Assembly (NCBI GenBank): GCA_024681775.1
Contig: JAILAF010000031.1
Location: 1 to 64,000, forward strand
DNA: 64,000 bases
Reading direction: 5' to 3'
Origin: Lachnospiraceae bacterium
GTDB lineage: Bacteria; Bacillota; Clostridia; Lachnospirales; Lachnospiraceae
Under the pieces are notes generated by a model, which saw only the letters and a program-made list of their open reading frames with translations, did no database searches and was not told the origin of the DNA. A program made the translations under genes and the position numbers. Shown here in pieces: positions 1 to 8,004 of this stretch (position 1 is its first letter; each line of letters opens with the position of its first letter).

Positions 1-39
1 TTGCAAGGAAGCAATCATTAATTTCAAGGAGGAAAAATT

Positions 40-852
40 ATGGTAGTACAGCACAACTTAACAGCAATGAACTCTAACAGAATGCTCGGTCTGACTCAGT
101 CTACGCTGGCTAAGTCCACCGAGAAGCTCTCTTCCGGTTACAGAGTCAACCGTGCAGCAGATGATGCAGCAGGTCTGGCTATTTCCGAGAAGATGCGCCG
201 TCAGGTTCGTGGCCTGACTCAGGCTTCTTCCAATGCACAGGACGGTATCTCCGCAGTGCAGACCGCAGAAGGTGCTCTGAACGAAGTTCACGACATGCTG
301 CAGCGTATGAATGAGCTGGCTGTCAAGGCGGCAAACGACACCAATACCACTGAGGACCAGAAATACATCAATCAGGAGGTACAGGCACTCGTTTCCGAGA
401 TCGATCGTGTTGCAAGCACCACCACCTTCAACAACCAGAACCTGCTGGATGGCTCTTTCACTGGCAAGGGACTTCAGGTTGGCGCAGAAGCAAACCAGAT
501 CATCACTCTTTCCATTGCTTCTATGAAGGCAAGTGGCCTTGGAGTTAGTGGCATCAGCGTTAGTGGAACTTCCGGTGCTCAGGGCGCCATCAGCACCATC
601 AAGGCTGCTATCAGCTCCCTGAATAGCCAGAGATCCGCACTTGGTGCAGTTCAGAACAGACTTGAGCATACGATCAAGAATCTGGACAACATCGCTGAGA
701 ATACTCAGGCTGCTGAATCCGCTATCCGTGATACCGATATGGCTACTGAGATGGTTAAGTTCTCTAACCAGAACATTCTGCAGCAGGCTGGACAGTCCAT
801 GCTGGCACAGGCTAATCAGTCCAATCAGGGCGTTCTTTCCCTGCTCGGCTAA
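40..852 (+). CDS. hag: Flagellin (filament protein), short form
   Basis: This is the structural subunit of the flagellar filament, exported by the flagellar type III system. The 270 residues contain a conserved N-terminal D0/D1 region (about 1-160) and a C-terminal D1/D0 region (about 185-270) ending in SLLG. Between them is only a short Ser/Gly-rich loop at 164-180 in place of large D2/D3 domains. The segment LQRMNELAVKAANDT at 87-101 matches the D1 surface recognised by TLR5 in other flagellins. A good AGGAGG site lies 9 bases before the ATG. A strong hairpin terminator follows. It lies convergent with a nonulosonic-acid operon and next to many glycosyltransferases, so the Ser residues of the loop are likely O-glycosylation sites. 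That link is inferred from position. The promoter lies outside the window. Confidence 0.97.
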   Translation: MVVQHNLTAMNSNRMLGLTQSTLAKSTEKLSSGYRVNRAADDAAGLAISEKMRRQVRGLTQASSNAQDGISAVQTAEGALNEVHDMLQRMNELAVKAANDTNTTEDQKYINQEVQALVSEIDRVASTTTFNNQNLLDGSFTGKGLQVGAEANQIITLSIASMKASGLGVSGISVSGTSGAQGAISTIKAAISSLNSQRSALGAVQNRLEHTIKNLDNIAENTQAAESAIRDTDMATEMVKFSNQNILQQAGQSMLAQANQSNQGVLSLLG

Positions 853-892
853 TCAGTCTAGGCGTAAGAGGAATTGCCTAACAGCACTACCA

Positions 893-926
893 AGAGAGGG
901 AACCCGTAAGGGTTCCCTCTTTCTCA
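893..926 (+). terminator. Intrinsic terminator of the flagellin gene
   Basis: An 11-bp perfect stem (895-905 with 910-920) with a GTAA loop is followed by TTCTCATTT. It lies about 40 bases after the flagellin stop codon. Confidence 0.85.
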
Positions 927-946
927 TTTGAGCCAAGGAAGCAAGA

Positions 947-972
947 ACGGACCGGGGTATCCCCCGGTCCGT
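947..972 (-). terminator. GC-rich hairpin at the end of the nonulosonic-acid operon
   Basis: An 11-bp perfect GC-rich stem (947-957 with 962-972) with a 4-base loop sits six bases beyond the stop codon of the minus-strand cytidylyltransferase. The downstream tract on the minus strand is only modestly T-rich, so termination is likely but less certain than for the flagellin hairpin. Confidence 0.6.
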
Positions 973-978
973 GTGTCG

Positions 979-1749
979 TTAATTGGATACTTCCATCATT
1001 TGATTGGCAATCCTGTATATTTCAGCAAGTAGAGGATCTTTGGCGCAAAACGATTCGTGCAACTGCTGCATCATTTCAAAATCTTCTTCGGAATCGATAT
1101 CTAAAACCAGATAATCAGTCATCACGGAGATCCCGCAATTGTGATCGAGAATGGTCCCATTGAAATTGCTTCTAAGGAAATCAGGAGAGTATGCGTATAT
1201 GCTTGCGTTTAACTCATATGAAATGGGAGCCTGTTGCCTTGCGGTATAGTTTGAGGCACAGATTTTTCGGTAATATCCGTCCGTTTTTAGCTCGACCATA
1301 TTGAAGTAAGGGCTTCTTCTGGCCTCCACGACACTGAATACCAGATCATAAACTCCTTTTATGTACTCGGTAATGATGTTCTCCACATCCTCCACCCGTC
1401 TTAGCGGAGAAGTGATGTCTAAGTCGACTACGACATCCGGAGAGATGTCGGAGCAGGACAAAAGAGTATCTTTTATTACGGCGACTTTTGCTACGCTATC
1501 ACCTGCCAGTTCAGGCTTGCGCTGTATGAGCCGAATGGGAACAATACTTTGCCTTTGAACCAGATCTACCAGAGGTGCGCTGTCGGTATTCAGGCAGACT
1601 GTTACATTGTGATCTGGATGCTTGTCCATATATCCCTTGATCACTGCAAGAGAATAATATGCAAGAGGAACCCCTCTCATTTCTTTCAGATTCTTATTCT
1701 TAAAGCCTTTAGATCCTGCACGACCGCATATGGTGAATAATATGTTCAT
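979..1749 (-). CDS. legF: CMP-nonulosonic acid synthetase (LegF/NeuA type)
   Basis: This cytidylyltransferase activates a nonulosonic acid with CTP to give the CMP-sugar used by glycosyltransferases. The N-terminal nucleotide-binding signature GRAGSKGFKNKNL (9-21) and the DLDITSPLRR motif near residue 110 are typical of acylneuraminate cytidylyltransferases. At 256 residues it has the usual length of the bacterial single-domain enzymes. Its start overlaps the stop of the upstream oxidoreductase by 4 bases (ATGA), so the two are translationally coupled. Whether the substrate is legionaminic, pseudaminic or neuraminic acid cannot be read from this protein. I prefer legionaminic acid because the neighbours include a hydrolysing 2-epimerase, and LegB- and LegC-like genes lie further along. 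Confidence 0.85.
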   Translation of the reverse strand: MNILFTICGRAGSKGFKNKNLKEMRGVPLAYYSLAVIKGYMDKHPDHNVTVCLNTDSAPLVDLVQRQSIVPIRLIQRKPELAGDSVAKVAVIKDTLLSCSDISPDVVVDLDITSPLRRVEDVENIITEYIKGVYDLVFSVVEARRSPYFNMVELKTDGYYRKICASNYTARQQAPISYELNASIYAYSPDFLRSNFNGTILDHNCGISVMTDYLVLDIDSEEDFEMMQQLHESFCAKDPLLAEIYRIANQMMEVSN

Positions 1750-2687
1750 TTTTTTATAGGCACCCTTCCTTGCGTAAGTTGAAGAAGATCGATTCCATGG
1801 TGATAGCCGTCTTCGATATCAGTTTTTCTTTCGATCATCTCAAGAAAATGAATCAACTCTCTTTTTTGATAATCATCACGTTCCTCGTGAAAGTCCAGTG
1901 TTTTTCCCGTTACTGAAAAATGAATTTGATTGTTTGCAATATCACCAATGATTGTCTCTGCTTCTGTAAAAATCTGAATTTCTCGGATTGTTTTTCTTCC
2001 GAAATAGTCCAAATGCAATTCTGCAATTTTGTCGGGATAATCTGCAATATATATAGCAAAGTCGTCGCTGTCGATTTCAAGATTTGATTTTTTGCCGATC
2101 ATGGCTTGAACTTGCACCGGCGGACCAAACAGGTAAGTAAGATAGTCCCATTCATGAATGAGATCAATGCTTACGCCGCCACCCATATCTTTGTGGGCGC
2201 TATAAGTATCTCTGTAGTCCTGCCCGGGGCGCCATTCAGGCAGATAACTGGAAGAAATGCTTCGGACAGAAAAAACATCTTCAGGAGAAATATTATTCTT
2301 AATCCACTGAATTACAGCATTATATCGTAAAGGGGCAGCAACATAGTAGACGGAATCATTTCTGGTTGCAAAGGATTTGGCTTTAACAATCTGCGTCAGT
2401 GGGACTACCGGCTTTTCGATAAAAAAGTGTTTTCCCTTGTCGTGAAACAACTTGAGGGATTCCAGATGCATATCGGTTGGATTGGTAATGAAAATTACAT
2501 CATAATCTCCCGGAACATCTTCCGGAGAGTCATATATGTTATCCGCACCATCGACAGATTCTTTTTTTCTTCGGAAGGCGTCTATATACAGATCGATCCC
2601 TCTGCTGTTACAGACTGCCTGCAGATTCCGGATATGCCTTTTGGCGATGGAACCGATCCCTACAAAACATACTTTCAGTTTTTTCAC
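1746..2687 (-). CDS. Gfo/Idh/MocA family sugar oxidoreductase 1
   Basis: This is a predicted NAD(P)-dependent dehydrogenase acting on a sugar or sugar-derived acid. A Rossmann segment with GIGSIAKRHIRN lies at the N-terminus. The family EKP motif follows (IEKPVVPL), then the C-terminal sheet domain with GGGVSIDLIHEWDYLTYLFG. I chose the GTG start at 2687 because it follows a GGAG site by 6 bases and lies one base after the upstream stop. A longer reading from 2759 would overlap the preceding gene by 71 bases. It sits inside the nonulosonic-acid operon beside a second member of the family, which suggests that the two together oxidise or epimerise an intermediate or the finished sugar. The exact reaction is unknown. 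Confidence 0.8.
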   Translation of the reverse strand: MKKLKVCFVGIGSIAKRHIRNLQAVCNSRGIDLYIDAFRRKKESVDGADNIYDSPEDVPGDYDVIFITNPTDMHLESLKLFHDKGKHFFIEKPVVPLTQIVKAKSFATRNDSVYYVAAPLRYNAVIQWIKNNISPEDVFSVRSISSSYLPEWRPGQDYRDTYSAHKDMGGGVSIDLIHEWDYLTYLFGPPVQVQAMIGKKSNLEIDSDDFAIYIADYPDKIAELHLDYFGRKTIREIQIFTEAETIIGDIANNQIHFSVTGKTLDFHEERDDYQKRELIHFLEMIERKTDIEDGYHHGIDLLQLTQGRVPIKK

Positions 2688-2688
2688 C

Positions 2689-3657
2689 TTATGCTCCCAA
2701 TGAATCAATGATCTCGAGGATCTTTTTGTCTTGTTCAAATGTGTACCGTGCGGGTACATGATTCAAGACGATGTCAAAGAATTGACGTATCTCGTTTTTG
2801 TAAGCGTTCTCCACAATGAATGCTCTGTACCCGTCTTTGTGCTCGGCCGCTTCTTTTAATGTGACATTCACAAGTTCTTTCGTAACCGGATCATATTCAT
2901 GGATATGATCCGGGGTTCCGTCCCAGGAAATATAGGCATTCTCTGCATAGGCTTCCAGCTTTCTGACTGCTACGGGAGAAACGACATCCACAACAAGAAT
3001 ACCTTTGTTTCCGTTCTTATGATCGATCTTGATCAGGAAATTATCATGGAAATCAATATCGAGATCTGTCATTTTATCGGATGCAGCGTGAGCGGAAGTG
3101 ATTTCTCCGAAGGAGTCGTTAAGCCAAGGAAGTTCAATGGCCAGTATCTCGCGACAACCGTTTGTCCGCTTATCCCCGATAAAGAAATCTTTGTAGGTTT
3201 CCCAAGGATGCCAATCGGGAAGATACTGTCCAATATGATAGATATAATTCCACCGTTTTTTGGAACTGATTCTGGAACCGATGTATTGTATTTCTTCACG
3301 GTAGAGAAACGTGGAAGACAGGAACAGAGTTACTTCTTTTTCTTTAGCGAGCAGAATGTTTTCATCATAGCCGTCATATACAAGGTTCAGCTCGGTAAAG
3401 ACATGCCATCCCCTTGACAGGCAATCCTTTATGAGTGCCGAATGGGACAGGGGAGAGGTACAGACAAAGGCGCAGTCAACCTGTATATCAAGGGAATCCA
3501 AAGAAGAAAAGCATGAAATGGAGAACAACGCTTCGGACTCTGTTCTGCGGTCTTCCCGAGCGTCGATTCCGATGATCGTGTATTCAGGAAACAATTCCTT
3601 TATCAGACGGATCCGCCGTTTGCCCATGGATCCCAATCCAATTACAACGATATTCAC
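2689..3657 (-). CDS. Gfo/Idh/MocA family sugar oxidoreductase 2
   Basis: This is a second predicted NAD(P)-dependent sugar dehydrogenase of 322 residues. It begins with a clear dinucleotide-binding turn, VVIGLGSMGKRRIR. The usual EKP motif at the end of the Rossmann domain is replaced by TELNLVYDG. That change could affect cofactor or substrate handling, or mean a non-oxidative role. The central WHPWETYKDFF stretch parallels WRPGQDYRDTY in the neighbouring oxidoreductase, so the pair look like divergent paralogues working together. It lies 15 bases downstream of the 2-epimerase gene in the same operon. The substrate is unknown. Confidence 0.75.
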   Translation of the reverse strand: MNIVVIGLGSMGKRRIRLIKELFPEYTIIGIDAREDRRTESEALFSISCFSSLDSLDIQVDCAFVCTSPLSHSALIKDCLSRGWHVFTELNLVYDGYDENILLAKEKEVTLFLSSTFLYREEIQYIGSRISSKKRWNYIYHIGQYLPDWHPWETYKDFFIGDKRTNGCREILAIELPWLNDSFGEITSAHAASDKMTDLDIDFHDNFLIKIDHKNGNKGILVVDVVSPVAVRKLEAYAENAYISWDGTPDHIHEYDPVTKELVNVTLKEAAEHKDGYRAFIVENAYKNEIRQFFDIVLNHVPARYTFEQDKKILEIIDSLGA

Positions 3658-3672
3658 GTGAAAAGCGCCTCC

Positions 3673-4830
3673 TTACACTTCCAGATCATAGAATTTTTTC
3701 TTAAGATCTATGTTTCCGGAAAAAACTGTTTTTATTGTCGTTTCAGAAATAAGCTCAGCAGCGTGCCCATCACCGTAGGGGGTTCTGACTTTTTGACATA
3801 ATGATTTGTGATCTTCAGACAATGCTCTGTTGATCGCTTCAATAATGGCCTTACTTGATGGAGCACAGTTGATAGTGCTTTCTGACTGCAATCTTCCTCT
3901 TTGCCGGTCTCCGATGTTTACAGTGGGAATATGAAAGGCCGGAGCCTCTATGATACCACTGGAGGAATTTCCAAGGACAAACTCGGAGTACTTCATCAGG
4001 GAAAGGTATCGATGAACACCAAGAGAAGCATGTACATGGAGATTTTTAACTTCCTGTTCGGCAGCATCAAGAAGCGCGTTGATCCTGGCACCACCGAGAT
4101 CAGCATTTGACTTCGTTACGATAAATTCTATGGCGGGAAAAGCACTGACAGCATCCAGGAAATTACGGATCAACTCGTCGATATCAGAATCATCCAGCGT
4201 AACGGGATGATACGTACAAATTGCATATCTGCAATCTGACAAACCAATGCTTTCAAGGGCTTGCTCTCTGGTCATATCTGCTGCGGACAGAATATTGTCA
4301 ATGCTGGTCGATCCAAAATTGAAAACACGGGACGGATCTTCGCCAAGTTGGATCACACGTTTTTTGCTTATTTCGTTTGTGACAAAATGCAGATAGCTGA
4401 TCTTAGAAATGCAATGGCGAATCCATTCGTCCCAGGCACCTTCTGTAGTATCTCCTCCACAAAGGTGGAATACGGGAGTTTTGGTGTTTCCTGCGGCAAT
4501 GGCGATTGCAAGGGTTTCATATCGATCTCCGAGAAGAAGAACAGCGTCGTACCGCTCCTTTACAAACAGCGTGGTAAACTTTTCCAAACAATCTGCTTGA
4601 TTTTCAGAGATGTTTAACTCTGACCCCGACAAAATGCTAATAGCCACTTTGTGGTCTATGCGCTCTTTTATTTCATTGACTGTCAGACCGTATTCTTCTG
4701 ACAGGTGAGTACCGGTAACGATAAGCTCTACCCGCAGATCACCCGATTCCTGTTTTCGTAGTTCTCGGATCACAGGTGATAATAGCCCATATTCTGCCCT
4801 TGTTGCGGTGATAACGGCAATTTTCTTCAT
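3673..4830 (-). CDS. legG: Hydrolysing UDP-N-acetylglucosamine-type 2-epimerase (NeuC/LegG)
   Basis: This enzyme removes the nucleotide from an NDP-N-acetyl-hexosamine while inverting C2, giving the free mannosamine-type sugar that the next enzyme condenses with PEP. The N-terminus ITATRAEYGLLSPVIREL is the NeuC hallmark. Further family motifs are LLGDRYETLAIAIAA, HLCGGDTTEGAWDEWIRH and the C-terminal GNSSSGIIEAPAFHIPTVNIG with its GRLQSESTI tail. The length of 385 residues is normal. The start overlaps the stop of the upstream synthase by 4 bases. A NeuC-type enzyme, rather than a PseG-type hydrolase, argues for legionaminic acid over pseudaminic acid. Confidence 0.9.
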   Translation of the reverse strand: MKKIAVITATRAEYGLLSPVIRELRKQESGDLRVELIVTGTHLSEEYGLTVNEIKERIDHKVAISILSGSELNISENQADCLEKFTTLFVKERYDAVLLLGDRYETLAIAIAAGNTKTPVFHLCGGDTTEGAWDEWIRHCISKISYLHFVTNEISKKRVIQLGEDPSRVFNFGSTSIDNILSAADMTREQALESIGLSDCRYAICTYHPVTLDDSDIDELIRNFLDAVSAFPAIEFIVTKSNADLGGARINALLDAAEQEVKNLHVHASLGVHRYLSLMKYSEFVLGNSSSGIIEAPAFHIPTVNIGDRQRGRLQSESTINCAPSSKAIIEAINRALSEDHKSLCQKVRTPYGDGHAAELISETTIKTVFSGNIDLKKKFYDLEV

Positions 4831-5819
4831 AATTCAATCAACTCATCTTCGCAAAAATCTCGCACGGCTCTTGTGCCAAGCACTTCATTCCATCGCATGG
4901 GGCTGATCCCGTTCCCGGGGCGCTTTACGGTTAAGTTTTCTGTTGATAACAGTTCACCAGCCTTAATATTTCTTTTGGCAATAATGCTTTTCCTGGCAAC
5001 AGAGAGGTTTTTTTGTTCAGAAGGAGACGGAGTTTTGATGCCGGAGCCCAGGGCTTTTTCTATGTGTCTGATATTTGAGACCATTTGCGCAAGTTCTTCG
5101 GGTTCCAAACTGGCCTTGTGATCGGGCCCTTCCATTTCCCTGCTAAGTGTAAAGTGCTTTTCGATTATGGAAGCCCCGAGTGCCACTGCAGCTACAGGCA
5201 CCTCAATTCCTTTCGTGTGGTCAGAATAACCTACTTCCAGGCAAAAGGCATCCCGCATGGTCTGCATCGCTCTTAAGTTTACATCTTCAAACGGAGTTGG
5301 ATACTCGGTATTACAATGTAACAGCGTGATCTCTCCTGATCCGTTTTCTCGAAGCACCTTAATCGCTGTATCGATCTCAGACATTTTGCACATTCCGGTC
5401 GACATGACGACAGGTTTAGATGTTTTTGCCAATTCCACAAGGTAGGGGTAATTCGTGATCTCGCCTGAAGGAACCTTCCAAAAGGGCATATGGAGTTCGC
5501 TCAGGAAATGAATACTGTCCATGTCAAAAGGAGTGGACAAAAAGCAGATCCCAATCTCGTCACAGTACTTCTTGAGTTTTATGAATTCTTCATATGAAAG
5601 CTCCAGTTTCTTCAGCATGTCTGCTTGAGTGCCCTGTCCAGTGGCGTTTTTCTGGTAATCCGCTTTCTGAGCACTCTTTGAAACCAGATTCTCTGATTTG
5701 AAAGTCTGAAACTTAATGCAATCAACGCCGGCCTTTTTTGCTGCGTCGACCATTTTACAAGCTAATTCCAAGCTTCCGTTATGATTTACGCCTGCTTCGG
5801 CAATGATAAATACACTCAT
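4827..5819 (-). CDS. legI: Nonulosonic acid synthase (NeuB/LegI)
   Basis: This enzyme condenses phosphoenolpyruvate with the C6 mannosamine derivative made by the epimerase to give the C9 nonulosonic acid. The N-terminal TIM barrel begins IIAEAGVNHNGSLELA and carries CIKFQTFKSENLV, STPFD, PSGEI and HCNTEYPTP, all standard for NeuB enzymes. A C-terminal SAF (antifreeze-like) domain spans roughly 271-330. The full length of 330 residues fits an active enzyme. It overlaps its neighbours by 4 bases on both sides. NeuB, LegI and PseI share this fold, and the neighbours decide the call. Confidence 0.92.
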   Translation of the reverse strand: MSVFIIAEAGVNHNGSLELACKMVDAAKKAGVDCIKFQTFKSENLVSKSAQKADYQKNATGQGTQADMLKKLELSYEEFIKLKKYCDEIGICFLSTPFDMDSIHFLSELHMPFWKVPSGEITNYPYLVELAKTSKPVVMSTGMCKMSEIDTAIKVLRENGSGEITLLHCNTEYPTPFEDVNLRAMQTMRDAFCLEVGYSDHTKGIEVPVAAVALGASIIEKHFTLSREMEGPDHKASLEPEELAQMVSNIRHIEKALGSGIKTPSPSEQKNLSVARKSIIAKRNIKAGELLSTENLTVKRPGNGISPMRWNEVLGTRAVRDFCEDELIEL

Positions 5820-6484
5820 TGTTCAATCACCTTGCATGGATTTCCATAAGCTGTCACATGATCCGGGATGTCCGTTACAACTACGCTGCCCGCACCAATC
5901 AGGGAATTCTTTCCGATCCGGATACATTGTCTTATGACGGAACCGGCACCGATATGAGTTTCCTCTCCGATGGATACGCTCCCGCACAATAGGCTTCCGG
6001 GGCTGATATGAACAAAATCGTTAATCCGGCAGTCATGCTCTATGATTGCACCGGTATTGATAATGGAATGGCTCCCAATCCGGCAACCAATATTCACAAT
6101 GGCATTTTTTCCCACAAATACACCGACTCCGAGATTAGCCTGCTCGGAAACAATGGCAGATGGATCAATAATTGTCGGAATGGAAAAGCCAATCTCCTGA
6201 ATGACCGATCCGATATGTTTTCTCCCGGAAGGGTCTCCAATGCTTCCAAGTGTGATGAATGCAGATCCCCAATGTTCAGAAAATAACACCGAAAGATCGG
6301 CATCTATACCCACAAGGTAATTGGAAACAATGCTATCTGCTTCGAGTTCCCTGTAGTTATCTGCGTCTTTGGCAATAACGCCAATCTTTTCGTATGAGTC
6401 ACTTCTTAACAGGGTGTCCAGCACGGAATGGCAATGGCCGCCTCCACCAATCAATAAAATGTTCTTGCTGATTTCGAGACTCAT
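5816..6484 (-). CDS. legH: NeuD/PglD-type sugar acetyltransferase, probable LegH
   Basis: This left-handed beta-helix acyltransferase has an N-terminal Rossmann-like domain (LLIGGGGHCHSVLDTLL). Hexapeptide repeats follow from about residue 95 to the end, including a likely catalytic His in AIIEHDCRIND and the C-terminal SVVVTDIPDHVTAYGNPCKVI. In sialic-acid loci this family O-acetylates the sugar. In legionaminic pathways the related LegH/PglD enzymes N-acetylate the 4-amino group made by LegC. With LegB and LegC in this window, N-acetylation is the better guess. The ATG at 6484 matches the family start. An upstream TTG at 6523 is possible but lacks a ribosome site. It is the first gene of the operon. 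Confidence 0.8.
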   Translation of the reverse strand: MSLEISKNILLIGGGGHCHSVLDTLLRSDSYEKIGVIAKDADNYRELEADSIVSNYLVGIDADLSVLFSEHWGSAFITLGSIGDPSGRKHIGSVIQEIGFSIPTIIDPSAIVSEQANLGVGVFVGKNAIVNIGCRIGSHSIINTGAIIEHDCRINDFVHISPGSLLCGSVSIGEETHIGAGSVIRQCIRIGKNSLIGAGSVVVTDIPDHVTAYGNPCKVIEQ

Positions 6485-6564
6485 TTTGTGATTTTTCCCT
6501 TTTTCATATGTATGTGGTAGCAAATGGATAAACTATATTATCAAGATATAAAAGAACATGATTT

Positions 6565-6593
6565 ATTATACAATTATGCTTTCTGAAGGTAAA
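6565..6593 (-). promoter_or_regulatory. Sigma-A promoter of the nonulosonic-acid operon
   Basis: On the minus strand there is a -35 box TTTACC (6588-6593), a 17-base spacer and a perfect -10 box TATAAT (6565-6570), about 80 bases before the NeuD/LegH start. The same -35, spacing and -10 recur at 37900-37928 before a minus-strand GT8 gene. Confidence 0.75.
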
Positions 6594-6624
6594 TAGTTTC
6601 CATAAGGCAATCCGTAACAATTGA

Positions 6625-6650
6625 TATAGTATCATTTGCGTGATACTATA
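6625..6650. promoter_or_regulatory. Operator-like inverted repeat in the divergent promoter region
   Basis: A perfect 10-bp inverted repeat, TATAGTATCA and TGATACTATA, is separated by TTTGCG. It lies between the minus-strand operon promoter and the plus-strand glycosyltransferase gene. The right half with its TTTGCG is repeated near 37974. A weak plus-strand promoter may start inside it (TTGCGT at 6636, 17-base spacer, TATGAA at 6659). The rest of the 268-base gap is AT-rich with no gene. Confidence 0.55.
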
Positions 6651-6752
6651 AAATATATTATGAATTCGAGTTTTAACGATTTTTAAGGCGTCACGAGTGC
6701 TCCAAAAAATATTTGCATAAATAATTCCAAGTAGTTTTTTGAGGCCATTCTT

Positions 6753-7946
6753 ATGAGCAGGATATTAATATTCCGTAGAGGAAATTTTTGCTATAATTCG
6801 TTAAATGTTTTTTCTCAATGTCTTGCATCTTCCCTGGAAAAATTGGGCTATTCTGTTGTTTTCTTCGACGTGCATAAAGAAGGAACTATCGATTTAGAAG
6901 AAGTCTCAGTCGTCAGAGAATATGATTTTGATGCGGCTATCGCATTTAATGCCGGAGGACAGCATAATACATGTTTACCTGATGGTAGAAACCTCTTTGA
7001 TGCGTATGAAATCCCATTTTTTAACTACATTGTTGATCATCCGCTTGCTCACCATGGCAATATGACTTCTACTTGCAGTAACTATTATGTGATTTGTGTA
7101 GATGGAGAACACAAAGAGTATGTAGATAGACATTATCCCCGTGTAAAAGAAGCCTTCTTTTTACCTTTGGCAGGGCTTGGGGATGATGATTATTTAATAG
7201 ACTCATTTGAGGATTATAAGCGTCGCCCGTTTCAGCTGGGCTTTACCGGGAGTTTTGATGATTTTAGAGTGTTGGATGAAGAAATAAGTGGATATCCGAC
7301 ACTTCTCCAAAAAATTATAAACGCTCAAATCGATATACTTCTTTCCGAAAGAAATCTGGGCATTGAACAATCTCTTACCCTGGCGCTGGACTCAATGAAC
7401 CTGCTGAAAGATACTGATATTTCATTCGAACAGTATGCCGTTTCTACAAGAATAGTAAATCGATGGATAAAGGCGTATATACGCGAGGAGGCTATAAGAT
7501 ACCTGGCGGCCGGCAGAGTGCCAATTCACATCTGGGGTTCCGGGTGGGAGAAGATGAGGGATTTGCCGAACGATTCTTTGATAGTGCATCCTGCTGTTGC
7601 ATATGAATCTTTGCCGGAAATATGTCAAAATACGCAAATTTGTTTTAATAATATGCCCTGGTTTAAACAGGGCATGCATGATCGCGTTCCGACTGCGATG
7701 CTTGCCGGTGCAATGGTTCTTTCGGATAGCAGCAGATACGTGGATCGATTGATAAATGAGTATGGGGAAGTGGTCTGTCTTTATGACATTTCTCAACTTA
7801 GTGAATTGCCGGGTCTTGTTAACGATTTGATAAAGTCACCAGAAAAATGTTATGAAATAGCAACGCATGGGAAGAATATAGCAACTGAGTGTTTTACCTG
7901 GAATGATGTTGCTCGGAAATTTGCACAAATAGTGGATGGATTGTGA
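6753..7946 (+). CDS. CgeB/DUF3880-like GT-B glycosyltransferase 1
   Basis: This predicted cytoplasmic glycosyltransferase of 397 residues carries an N-terminal half typical of the DUF3880/CgeB group (FFNYIVDHPLAHHGN about one quarter of the way in). Its C-terminal half is a Glyco_trans_1_2-like nucleotide-sugar domain: IHIWGSGWEKM, CFNNMPWFKQGMHDRVPTAM and ATECFTWNDVARKF. It is the first rightward gene of the island and the most diverged of five paralogues in the window. The others are at 10547, 31003, 32188 and 35721. Flagellin glycan extension is its likely role. Donor and acceptor cannot be read from sequence. It is clearly AT-richer than the core genes after 40 kb. Confidence 0.75.
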   Translation: MSRILIFRRGNFCYNSLNVFSQCLASSLEKLGYSVVFFDVHKEGTIDLEEVSVVREYDFDAAIAFNAGGQHNTCLPDGRNLFDAYEIPFFNYIVDHPLAHHGNMTSTCSNYYVICVDGEHKEYVDRHYPRVKEAFFLPLAGLGDDDYLIDSFEDYKRRPFQLGFTGSFDDFRVLDEEISGYPTLLQKIINAQIDILLSERNLGIEQSLTLALDSMNLLKDTDISFEQYAVSTRIVNRWIKAYIREEAIRYLAAGRVPIHIWGSGWEKMRDLPNDSLIVHPAVAYESLPEICQNTQICFNNMPWFKQGMHDRVPTAMLAGAMVLSDSSRYVDRLINEYGEVVCLYDISQLSELPGLVNDLIKSPEKCYEIATHGKNIATECFTWNDVARKFAQIVDGL

Positions 7947-8004
7947 GCATTTGGAGGCAAAAGTGCCTCTGGTGTGGGAAATAGAGGGGGAATGAGAGCG
8001 GAGA

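Noticed and set aside
979-6484. Plain N-acetylneuraminic acid (sialic acid) operon
   Set aside because: NeuA/B/C/D homologues alone would permit it, but LegB- and LegC-like genes in the same island favour legionaminic acid. It remains an alternative.
6484-6523. Longer start (TTG 6523) for the acetyltransferase, or an 8-codon leader peptide
   Set aside because: No ribosome site precedes TTG, and the family starts at the internal Met. The 8-codon frame overlapping the ATG is too short to support.
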